12,312 nt of DNA from Spirochaetales bacterium. Its GTDB lineage: Bacteria > Spirochaetota > Spirochaetia > ARS1246. Positions within the stretch are counted from its first letter, which is position 1, and each line of letters starts with the position of its first letter. Below the pieces are notes generated by a model. That model was not told the origin of the DNA. It was given only the letters and a program-made list of their open reading frames with translations, and did not search any database. The stretch spans positions 1 through 12,312 of the forward strand of contig NZCE01000010.1 in the NCBI GenBank assembly GCA_002688185.1, in the 5' to 3' direction. The translations under genes were made by a program, and so were the position numbers. This document shows positions 1 to 6,447 of this stretch, one piece after another.

Positions 1-48
1 GCTAAACCACTCTTCAAACTCGTCCAGCGTTTTAGGGTAAATCTCCAT
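1..48 (-). CDS. IS1595-family transposase, N-terminal fragment cut by the window edge
   Basis: Reading the minus strand from an ATG at 48 down to base 1 gives 16 codons, MEIYPKTLDEFEEWFS. The pattern (I/F)-Y/F-P-K-T-L-x-E-F-E-x-x-F is the characteristic start of IS1595 (ISXO2-like) transposases. In these proteins it leads into a short zinc-ribbon region and then a DDE-type nuclease domain, which here lie beyond the left edge. No convincing Shine-Dalgarno sequence precedes the ATG. The next gene begins only about 20 bases away on the opposite strand, so the end of the element must lie within or just before the sulfatase start. The fragment is short, so the family call rests on this single motif. 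Whether the rest of the gene is intact cannot be seen. Confidence 0.62.
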   Translation of the reverse strand, partial: MEIYPKTLDEFEEWFS

Positions 49-95
49 GCAGACACACTACATATGGGGTGCACCGGAGTCAAGTGCATACCCCC
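1..95. mobile_element. Probable right end of an IS1595-type insertion sequence
   Basis: The transposase start at 48 implies that the terminal inverted repeat lies just outside it. Bases 70-74 (TGCAC) and 84-88 (GTGCA) form an inverted repeat with a 9-base spacer. Read on the minus strand, the stretch starts with five G residues at 95-91, which could be the outer tip of the element. I place the boundary near 95 because the sulfatase resembles its family only from codon 10 onward. The other IS end and the target duplication are outside the window, so this boundary is a guess. Confidence 0.28.
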
Positions 96-1424
96 ATTGT
101 TTTTTTTACCGATCAGCAGCGCTGGGATACCACGGGCGTCCATGGCAATCCGATGGATCTTACGCCTAATTTTGACCGTCTAGCCCTGGAAGGCACCCAT
201 TGCTATAACGCTTTCACACCTCAGCCTGTCTGCGTGCCGGCTCGGCTGGTGCTGCAAACCGGCCGATATGCCTCCAACTTTGCGACGTATAATAACGGCG
301 GCGGTTTGCCCACCGGCACTGATACCCTAGGAGCATACTTCCGCGACGCCGGTTACCGCACCGGCTATATAGGAAAATGGCATCTGACACGAGAGGGCGG
401 ACGGGAGGTCGTGCCGGAAAACCTGCGGGGTGGATACGAGTATTGGCTGGCGTCAAACGTACTGGAGTTTACCTCGGATGCATACCGTGTCAGAATGTAC
501 GATAAGGACAATAGGGCTGTCGATTTGCCGGGCTACCGGGTAGACGCCCTGGTTGATGCAGCCATCCGGTACGTGGTCGACAATAAGGACAAACCCTTCT
601 TTCTGTTTTGCTCATTTGTAGAGCCCCATTTTCAGAATAGCAGGGATGACTATCCGGCCCCCACAGGCTACGAGGAGAAATATCTCGATCCCTGGATGCC
701 GCCGGATTTGCGCGCCCTTGTTGGATCGGCGCCGAGGCACGTACCCGGATATTACGGCATGATAAAGCGCCTTGATGAAGGATTGGGGCGGCTCCAAGAT
801 GCGCTGCTAAGTCTTGAGCTTCAGGATAAAACAATTATCGCCTATTCCACCGATCACGGTTGTCACTTCAAAACGAGAAACTCTGAGTACAAACGGAGTT
901 GTCATGAGTCGTCCTTGAGAATTCCGCTGGCTTTTGGAGGACCCTGTTTCGAGGGCGGGGGCCGCATACGAGATCTCGTAAGTCTTATTGACGTGACTCC
1001 AACGCTGCTTGCCGCATGCAATATCCCGATTCCTGACGAGATGCAGGGCCGCTCGATTTTGCCGCTGACTCAGGGAAAGACAGATGGCTGGCCCGAGGAA
1101 GTCTATGCTGAAATTTATGAGACAAACATGAGCAGGTGCGTGAGGACAAAACGTTGGAAGTATAGCGTCCGCAAGACCGAATCCGGGCCGCATCCGGGAA
1201 ACTCGTGGCGGTTTATTGAGGATTGTCTCTATGACCTAAAGGCCGATCCGTACGAATTGAATAACCTTATCGGTTTCGCATCACACGGGAAAGTCGTAGA
1301 GATTATGAAAAGTCGACTCGAGCGCCGGATGCGGGCCGCCGGTGAACCTTTGCCCGAAATAATAAGGGCACCGGAAAAAGGCGGCGGTCAGAAAATTATA
1401 GGCGAGTATGAATCCGGTTTATGA
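69..1424 (+). CDS. Type I (formylglycine-dependent) sulfatase
   Basis: This enzyme hydrolyses sulfate esters, probably on a sugar; the exact substrate cannot be read from the sequence. The 451-residue protein has the alkaline-phosphatase-superfamily sulfatase layout: FTDQQRWD (13-20) with metal ligand D15, the active-site C55-V-P-A-R59 followed by T64-G65-R66, IGKWHL (101-106), H187, and the second metal site TDHG (261-264). C55 is the residue normally converted to formylglycine. No signal peptide is visible, so it would act in the cytoplasm on imported oligosaccharides. The start is uncertain. GTG at 69 gives the longest frame, while GTG at 84 has GGAG at 76-79 only four bases upstream. Residues 1-9 do not match the usual N-terminal PNI(L/V) sequence, which suggests that the IS end next door has replaced the original start. 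The gene converges on the following minus-strand gene and their ends overlap by six bases. Confidence 0.93.
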   Translation: MHRSQVHTPIVFFTDQQRWDTTGVHGNPMDLTPNFDRLALEGTHCYNAFTPQPVCVPARLVLQTGRYASNFATYNNGGGLPTGTDTLGAYFRDAGYRTGYIGKWHLTREGGREVVPENLRGGYEYWLASNVLEFTSDAYRVRMYDKDNRAVDLPGYRVDALVDAAIRYVVDNKDKPFFLFCSFVEPHFQNSRDDYPAPTGYEEKYLDPWMPPDLRALVGSAPRHVPGYYGMIKRLDEGLGRLQDALLSLELQDKTIIAYSTDHGCHFKTRNSEYKRSCHESSLRIPLAFGGPCFEGGGRIRDLVSLIDVTPTLLAACNIPIPDEMQGRSILPLTQGKTDGWPEEVYAEIYETNMSRCVRTKRWKYSVRKTESGPHPGNSWRFIEDCLYDLKADPYELNNLIGFASHGKVVEIMKSRLERRMRAAGEPLPEIIRAPEKGGGQKIIGEYESGL

Positions 1425-2393
1425 TTGGGAGGATTTCCGATCCTGACGCATCAGACCTTTTATATAGCCTATGGCATATGCTGTTGGAGTACGATCATCC
1501 GTTGAACCTGCCATAAGGGGCGTGTGATCGAGGATCAGAGATCCGTCATAGCCGGCATTGCAAAAAGTCTGCATGACCTTTGCCATATCCATATAGCCGT
1601 CGTCAAGAAAACTCTCAACGAAATGCGGCAGCGGTGAGCTTACATTCCTAAAATGCACGATGAAGACCTTTTTCCTCTCCACAAAGTATCTTATCCCAGC
1701 CAAGATATCGCCGAATTTTTCCCCGCCTTCAAGCCAACATCCGGTGCAAAACTCCATGCCAAGACTATCACTGTCTCCGATTTCAAACGCCCGCTTGTAC
1801 GACTCAAAACTGTGTATTAAGCAAGGTATCCCGCCAATACTTGGAACGGGCGGGTCGTTCGGATGGAGTGCAAGACGCACGCCGGCCGCCTCTGCAACCG
1901 GGATAATTCGACTCATAAAGTATGCGAAATTTTCCCACATATCATCGTCGGTAAATACGCCTGGGTGGGAAGGCGGCTCTTGGGCAAGGACATCCATATT
2001 AACCGCCCGAGCTATGGCGCCGCCCCGGGTCGGTTCCTTTTTGGTGCTCCTCACGCCGGCCTGTTCCCAGGTAAACGTAGTGGTTCCAATCCCGGCCTTG
2101 CCAAGATTGCGGATGAATGCAGCAAACCGCTCAATTGCTTCATCACGTCCCGGTAGCGCCAGATGGATTTTGTCGTTTTTTCCGAGCCCCGCGGCGCCTA
2201 CGTTGTAGAGCACGAGGCCAAATGATTCGACTTTCCGTTTGAGCTCAACGAGATAGTCTATATCGATCTGTTCCTCTTTTTGCCACGTATATACGTATTC
2301 AACCCCCAGCTGGGAGGCAAAACGGAGGTCTTCATCGGTCGGACGTGGCGATATTTTGACGCCCAAATGTATGCTATCACAATTTTCGCTCAT
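1419..2393 (-). CDS. uxuA: Mannonate dehydratase-like TIM-barrel enzyme
   Basis: The family dehydrates D-mannonate to 2-keto-3-deoxygluconate in hexuronate breakdown. The 324-residue product is somewhat shorter than typical UxuA (about 350-400). It shows the family's conserved blocks: HPNDPP (177-182), GMEFCTGCW (212-220), HFRNV (247-251), FLDDGYMDM (262-270) and a late DH (289-290). H177, C216, H247 and D289 fit the known metal ligands of the family. No signal peptide is present, so the protein is cytoplasmic. An ATG start at 2393 is supported by AAAGGA at 2407-2402, eight bases upstream. The stop codon abuts that of the convergent sulfatase. The upstream gap holds two palindromes that could be operators. 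Its position beside a sulfatase fits degradation of a sulfated uronate-containing glycan (inference). A related sugar isomerase/epimerase role is possible but less likely. Confidence 0.85.
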   Translation of the reverse strand: MSENCDSIHLGVKISPRPTDEDLRFASQLGVEYVYTWQKEEQIDIDYLVELKRKVESFGLVLYNVGAAGLGKNDKIHLALPGRDEAIERFAAFIRNLGKAGIGTTTFTWEQAGVRSTKKEPTRGGAIARAVNMDVLAQEPPSHPGVFTDDDMWENFAYFMSRIIPVAEAAGVRLALHPNDPPVPSIGGIPCLIHSFESYKRAFEIGDSDSLGMEFCTGCWLEGGEKFGDILAGIRYFVERKKVFIVHFRNVSSPLPHFVESFLDDGYMDMAKVMQTFCNAGYDGSLILDHTPLMAGSTDDRTPTAYAIGYIKGLMRQDRKSSQS

Positions 2394-2420
2394 GTACGGA
2401 GTCCTTTCTCATGGTTTCGG

Positions 2421-2452
2421 CCCGGCCGGGCAGGCCGCGAACGGCCGTTCGC
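2421..2452. promoter_or_regulatory. Two perfect palindromes upstream of the mannonate dehydratase gene (operator candidates)
   Basis: Bases 2437-2452 read GCGAACGGCCGTTCGC, a perfect 16-bp palindrome. Bases 2421-2430 read CCCGGCCGGG, a perfect 10-bp palindrome. Both lie in the 108-bp gap between the hydrolase stop and the mannonate dehydratase start, 28-59 bases before the ATG. No T-tract follows on the minus strand, so an intrinsic terminator for the hydrolase is unlikely. Binding by a dimeric repressor is the more natural reading, but no regulator is identified. Confidence 0.4.
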
Positions 2453-2501
2453 TGTAACCATGACAGTATTCAGTCCGCGTGTACAGAGATGCTTCACAAC
2501 T

Positions 2502-3446
2502 TTAGCCGTCCAGAAAATCCTCCAAAATGGTCGAGAATTTTTCGGGTTCCTCGGCAAATGGAGAATGTCCACTCGAATCGAAAAACACCAGGCAAGAGTC
2601 CGGTATTCCCCGGTGCAATTCCTCATTCATTGCCGGCGGGGTTTGTGGGTCATACCTTCCGGCGCAGATCAGAGTCGGACCTGTAATCGATGGGAGCGAG
2701 TTGCGGTAGTCCACCCGGTGCTTTCTCAGATAGCTCATCCAATGGGTCCGGGCGGGGGCAGGAAGCTTTCTGTCTCCCGGCAGAACACCCAAAGGCGCCA
2801 CCAGACTTTTATCAACGTAGGAAGCGTAATCCACGATATAATCCAGCCGCTTGTGGACTGCCAGATTATCGAGCCCCAGCATGATTCGCGTTCCCCAGAA
2901 TCTGCTCTGCCAATACTCCCGATCTCGCCACCATTTCCAGTGTTTATGCACTCCCCATTTTTTTACCGCCGGCCATCCGGATGTGCTGCCGATTAGTACG
3001 AGCCGCTTTACTCTCTCGGAGCGCTCAATGGCAAAGGCAAGCGCGCAGAATCCACCCATGCTGTGTCCCATGACATCGATCCTCCTGGTAAATCCGTAGC
3101 GATCAAGGGTCTCTTCAGCACACATCAGCATCTCATCCATGCTGATTCTCGGTTGTCTGGCGGATCGATAGAGCCCCGGCGGATCGAAGGTAATCACCGT
3201 GCGTCCAAGGGCCACGAGCATATTAGCAAGGACGCTTTCCGACATTGAAGATCCGCCTGAAGCATGGGGATACGGCATGAGCAACACCGGGGGTCCATTA
3301 CCGGTTTTATACATCGCTAGTCCATTATTGATATCCAGGGCAACTCCGAATCGTGTTAATGCCATAATAAGAACCACCACGAGAAAAGAAATATTCGCCG
3401 GGCGCGCTTTCGCTGCCGGAATCGATCGTTCTACACGTTTATTCAC
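2502..3446 (-). CDS. Alpha/beta hydrolase with N-terminal membrane anchor
   Basis: This is a serine hydrolase of the alpha/beta fold, probably an esterase or lipase-like enzyme of unknown substrate. The 314-residue protein has a basic N-terminus followed by a hydrophobic stretch at about residues 19-37, which looks like a signal anchor or an uncleaved signal peptide. The catalytic triad can be placed: nucleophile S129 in GHSMGG (127-132), D266 in AGRYD and H294 in SSGHS. An oxyanion-type PY/PH segment lies at 58-61. A GTG start at 3446 is chosen because CCTCC on the plus strand (3455-3459) gives a strong GGAGG site eight bases upstream. It lies 86 bases after the sigma-factor gene on the same strand, so co-transcription is possible but not evident. 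Specificity could equally be that of a haloperoxidase-like or hydroxynitrile-lyase-like member. Confidence 0.88.
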   Translation of the reverse strand: MNKRVERSIPAAKARPANISFLVVVLIMALTRFGVALDINNGLAMYKTGNGPPVLLMPYPHASGGSSMSESVLANMLVALGRTVITFDPPGLYRSARQPRISMDEMLMCAEETLDRYGFTRRIDVMGHSMGGFCALAFAIERSERVKRLVLIGSTSGWPAVKKWGVHKHWKWWRDREYWQSRFWGTRIMLGLDNLAVHKRLDYIVDYASYVDKSLVAPLGVLPGDRKLPAPARTHWMSYLRKHRVDYRNSLPSITGPTLICAGRYDPQTPPAMNEELHRGIPDSCLVFFDSSGHSPFAEEPEKFSTILEDFLDG

Positions 3447-3454
3447 GGTGCTTG

Positions 3455-3459
3455 CCTCC
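3455..3459 (-). promoter_or_regulatory. Shine-Dalgarno site that fixes the GTG start of the hydrolase
   Basis: The minus strand reads GGAGG here, eight bases before the GTG at 3446. The strength and spacing support this non-ATG start over internal methionines, all of which lie after the hydrophobic segment begins. Confidence 0.7.
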
Positions 3460-3532
3460 AGTTCAGCTCGCGGCTCATCACCGCCTGTAAATCCGTTTGA
3501 TGCAGAAAATCGAGAAAAGTTACGGGCGAAGT

Positions 3533-4309
3533 CTATTTTTTTGCACCTTTTAGGAGGCGCTTAAGCATATCAGTTTTATACGGCTGGATAGGCAGGTTCG
3601 AGTAAATATCATCCACGGTGCCCACATAGGTCAGGGCAGTTTGGAGCAATTCTCGAGCCTTTGAATCATAGGGATAGTTTATGACCCGCTGCAAGAGATC
3701 CGGGGCGTACGCCAGGGCGAAGCCGATTCGAGATCCGCACGTGCATTCACCTTTTCCCTCGCCCCACTGGCAATGATATGAAAAGAAGCTTTTGAGATTG
3801 CTCTTTGCTCGCTGAAGACGTGCTTTTGCCGCATTTTTTTCGATCTGCAAAATATCTGCAATTTCATCCAGCGAGAAGCCCAACATAACCCGCAAAATGT
3901 AGGCGACCCGCTGTCCGTCGGAAAGGCGGAACGTCATGAAGTGGTAGCATGCATTTCTTATCTCAATCAGGAGTGAATCATAAAGGTATCGCTTTTCAGG
4001 ATCTCCCTCCCACCTCCGTACATCGTCGGGAATATCATGCTTGAACTCTTCAATCTTTTCATCGAGAGAGTCCAGATATGCCCTGTCGAGTCTCCGTTTT
4101 AATTGGAGACTGCAATTGACGGCTATGCGATAAATCCACGTGTAAAGGCCGCTCTCTCCCCTGAAGTTCCCTAAGTTCTTGTGAATCCGGATAAACGTCT
4201 CCTGCACAGCATCCTCCGCATCCTGGCGGTTGCCGGTAATTCGGTACGCAATAGCAAAGAGCTTTTTTCCATATTGATCCACGAGCTTATCGATAGTTGA
4301 CGGCTTCAT
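3533..4309 (-). CDS. ECF-type RNA polymerase sigma factor with Cys-containing C-terminal extension
   Basis: This is a sigma-70-family group 4 (ECF) factor that would direct RNA polymerase to a specific promoter set. From the ATG at 4309 the protein has 258 residues. Region 2 spans about 8-73 (DQYGKKLFAIAYRITG, DAEDAVQETFIRIHKN, YTWIYRIAVN). Region 4 spans about 125-175 and has a helix-turn-helix (GFSLDEIADIL, then AAKARLQRAKSNLK). A tail of roughly 80 residues follows, with C180, C189 and C191 in a C-x8-C-x-C arrangement. That tail could bind metal or sense redox state (inference). The frame stays open upstream to 4468, but that extension would overlap the divergent gene's start and has no sigma homology, so I chose the internal ATG even though it lacks a clear Shine-Dalgarno. 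No anti-sigma gene is adjacent. The divergent FGE-sialidase gene is the nearest candidate target. Confidence 0.88.
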   Translation of the reverse strand: MKPSTIDKLVDQYGKKLFAIAYRITGNRQDAEDAVQETFIRIHKNLGNFRGESGLYTWIYRIAVNCSLQLKRRLDRAYLDSLDEKIEEFKHDIPDDVRRWEGDPEKRYLYDSLLIEIRNACYHFMTFRLSDGQRVAYILRVMLGFSLDEIADILQIEKNAAKARLQRAKSNLKSFFSYHCQWGEGKGECTCGSRIGFALAYAPDLLQRVINYPYDSKARELLQTALTYVGTVDDIYSNLPIQPYKTDMLKRLLKGAKK

Positions 4310-4443
4310 TGTAAATATACTGTAATGAAACAGACGCGCGGCGTCATCCAGTTTGATTGCCGCGGAAAGCCCCGTTGTATGAATAGCCGTTGTGATTTGA
4401 TACCATGCCTGGGACCGAAACCTAATATGAATCGGAGGGACCG
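4310..4443. promoter_or_regulatory. Divergent intergenic region between the sigma factor and the FGE-sialidase fusion
   Basis: This 134-bp spacer must hold the promoters of both genes if the sigma factor starts at 4309. I see no strong sigma-70 box pair. A GGAACC-like ECF -35 followed by a CGTC-like -10 at proper spacing is not evident either; GGGACCGAAACC at 4411-4422 is too close to the start at 4444 to serve. The rightmost part carries the ribosome-binding site of the fusion gene. Confidence 0.3.
4434..4438 (+). promoter_or_regulatory. Shine-Dalgarno site that fixes the TTG start of the FGE-sialidase fusion
   Basis: GGAGG at 4434-4438 sits five bases before TTG at 4444. No comparable site precedes the ATG at codon 14, so the TTG start is preferred. 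Confidence 0.65.
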
Positions 4444-6435
4444 TTGAGTAATAGCAAAGCCGAATCAAAATCCGCCGCGGGAATGTCGTTGGTGAAAATC
4501 AAGAGCGGCGCGTTCCTTATGGGAAATGACCGACGCCTGCCCGACGAGCTCCTGACTCCTTCCTGCTTCCGGTATGGTGATTTTGATGAGCGTCCGGTCC
4601 ACCGAGTTTCCATTTCCTACGATTACTATATGGGCCAATGTCAAGTGACAAATGATTTGTATGAGCAGTTTGATCCAAGTCATCGAGAGCTCCGGGGAAA
4701 GTTGGGGTTTTCTCGTGACGACGATGAGGCGGCGGTTTTTGTCAGCTGGCGCGATGCGGCCGATTTCTGCGTTTGGCTATCGGAGAGAGAAGGAACCACA
4801 TTTAGGCTGCCTACCGAAGCGGAGTGGGAGTACGCATGCAAGGCGGGAACCATCTCAGCATTTCACACCGGAGATGAATTACCACCGGCATTTCTAAAAA
4901 ACGCAAGGCAGACATGGTTCCCCGACAGCGCCAGGAGCACCGGGGAAAATGTTGTTCAATTGCATGTTGGGAAAACGAGCCCGAATCCATGTGGGCTGTG
5001 CGACATGCACGGGAACGTGGAGGAGTGGTGCCATGATTGGTACGGGCCCTATCAGGAGCGCGATCAATCAGATCCGGCGGGGCCGGGTGCCGGTGACTTT
5101 CGCGTCACAAGGGGCGGAAGCCATTCAACAGAATCGTACTATCTCAGGTCGGCAAATCGATCGGGAGCGTTGCCCGATGAACGCAGCTGGTTGATTGGTT
5201 TCAGAGTCGTGCAAGGTCCGTTGCCGTTTGGGCAGCGGTCGGTTGGCCGCCCGCGCGTCGAGCTGCACCGCAGCAACGTGGGACAGCGTTCAAAACCAAT
5301 GGCGGTATCCGGCACTACCGCTCCATTTTTCGCAGGGCCCGCCCGTTATGTAAAAATCCCGCCAAGCTCCTATGGTCCAATGTTCAGCCGTCATAACCAT
5401 GATCCGGCGATTTGTCAGTGTCCTAATGATGACCTGTTGGCGATCTGGTACAGCTGCGTGACCGAGCCGGGCAGGGAATTAGCAATCTTGGCCAGCAGAC
5501 TGAGGACAGGCTGCACCGAATGGGACGAAGCGTCGGTATTCTGGGACGCTCCGGACCGCAACGACCATGCACCCGCCCTTTTTTGTGATGGGAACCGAAT
5601 TTTCCATTTTAACGGTCTTTCCGCGGCCGCAACATGGGGTCCTCTCCAAACGATCCTACGGACGTCGGACGATAGCGGCTCGACATGGAGCGAAGCACGG
5701 ATAATTATTGAAGATCACGGACCCAGACACATGCCGATCGCTTCGGTGTTTTCCCTCGACGACGGCACTATTGTGCTCCCGTGCGATGCGGTAACTGTCG
5801 GCAGCGGCGGAACCGCTCTCTGGTTGAGTAACGACGGGGGAAATACCTGGAACGATGCGGGTGGCACCATCGCCGGGATCCATGCTTCAGCCGCTGAGCT
5901 CGGCGACGGGAGGCTTTTGGCATTTGGGCGCGGAGACGAGATCAATGGCAGCATGGCCATGAGTATATCCGCCGATCGTGGAAAATCCTGGACGTACTCC
6001 GCAAGTCCTTTTCCGCCAATCCGCGGGGGTCAACGACTGATTCTCAAACGCCTAAAAGGCGTCTGCGAAGAGGGCAGTGATCCGCTTCTGTTTATTTCAT
6101 TTGCCAATGAACCGCTTGAATCAGAAAACGCATATCCTATTATTGATATGAAAGGCGAGAGGCGCCCGGTTAGTGGAATGTATAGTGCATTATCATTCGA
6201 TGACGGCGCAACGTGGCCGTTTGGCCGACTTATTAGCGACGACGAGCCTACGAGAACTATCGAAGCTCTGGATGGGATGCCATGTACCATGGGTCCAAAT
6301 ACCGCGGAAATCAACGGCTACCTCACCGCCTGTCAATCGGCGGATGGAATGGTGCAACTCATCAGCAGTACAAATCACTACGTCTTCAATTTGGAATGGC
6401 TTATCGGCCGGCCGCCTGGTTTCACGGACGTTTAG
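4444..6435 (+). CDS. Fusion of an FGE-like (SUMF1) domain with a sialidase-like Asp-box domain
   Basis: The 663-residue protein has two parts. Residues 16-256 are a formylglycine-generating-enzyme-like fold: VKIKSGAFLMGN (17-28), RLPTEAEWEYA (121-131), DMHGNVEEWCHDWYG (187-201), RVTRGGSHS (220-228), RSANR (235-239) and GFRVV (252-256). The catalytic cysteine pair that true FGEs carry just after the RGGS motif is absent; this stretch reads HSTESYYLRSANR. Sulfatase activation is therefore unlikely, and a binding or different nonheme-metal role is more probable. Residues about 296-656 resemble sialidase/BNR proteins, with four Asp boxes ending in W415, W469, W516 and W591. A sialidase R-x-P motif is not obvious, so catalysis is unproven. 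No signal peptide is present. TTG at 4444 is the start, backed by GGAGG. It is divergent from the ECF sigma gene and convergent with the UROD-like gene. Confidence 0.88.
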   Translation: MSNSKAESKSAAGMSLVKIKSGAFLMGNDRRLPDELLTPSCFRYGDFDERPVHRVSISYDYYMGQCQVTNDLYEQFDPSHRELRGKLGFSRDDDEAAVFVSWRDAADFCVWLSEREGTTFRLPTEAEWEYACKAGTISAFHTGDELPPAFLKNARQTWFPDSARSTGENVVQLHVGKTSPNPCGLCDMHGNVEEWCHDWYGPYQERDQSDPAGPGAGDFRVTRGGSHSTESYYLRSANRSGALPDERSWLIGFRVVQGPLPFGQRSVGRPRVELHRSNVGQRSKPMAVSGTTAPFFAGPARYVKIPPSSYGPMFSRHNHDPAICQCPNDDLLAIWYSCVTEPGRELAILASRLRTGCTEWDEASVFWDAPDRNDHAPALFCDGNRIFHFNGLSAAATWGPLQTILRTSDDSGSTWSEARIIIEDHGPRHMPIASVFSLDDGTIVLPCDAVTVGSGGTALWLSNDGGNTWNDAGGTIAGIHASAAELGDGRLLAFGRGDEINGSMAMSISADRGKSWTYSASPFPPIRGGQRLILKRLKGVCEEGSDPLLFISFANEPLESENAYPIIDMKGERRPVSGMYSALSFDDGATWPFGRLISDDEPTRTIEALDGMPCTMGPNTAEINGYLTACQSADGMVQLISSTNHYVFNLEWLIGRPPGFTDV

Positions 6436-6447
6436 TCGTCCTTTATT
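6426..6447 (+). terminator. Short intrinsic terminator overlapping the stop of the FGE-sialidase gene
   Basis: GGACG (6426-6430) and CGTCC (6437-6441) form a 5-bp stem around a 6-base loop that contains the TAG stop. TTTATT follows at 6442-6447. The stem is short, so efficiency is uncertain. It sits in the 11-bp gap between two convergent genes, where termination is expected. Confidence 0.38.

Noticed and set aside
1425..1445. Possible bidirectional terminator between sulfatase and mannonate dehydratase genes
   Set aside because: Only a 4-bp GGAT/ATCC stem is present, inside the coding end of the minus-strand gene, with no T-tract.
2280..2996. A 238-codon open plus-strand frame
   Set aside because: It crosses the start of the mannonate dehydratase gene, the palindromic gap and the 3' part of the hydrolase gene in antisense. 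The residues look random.
4310..4468. 53-residue N-terminal extension of the sigma factor
   Set aside because: It overlaps the start of the divergent gene, lacks sigma-region similarity and precedes a natural ECF start at M54.
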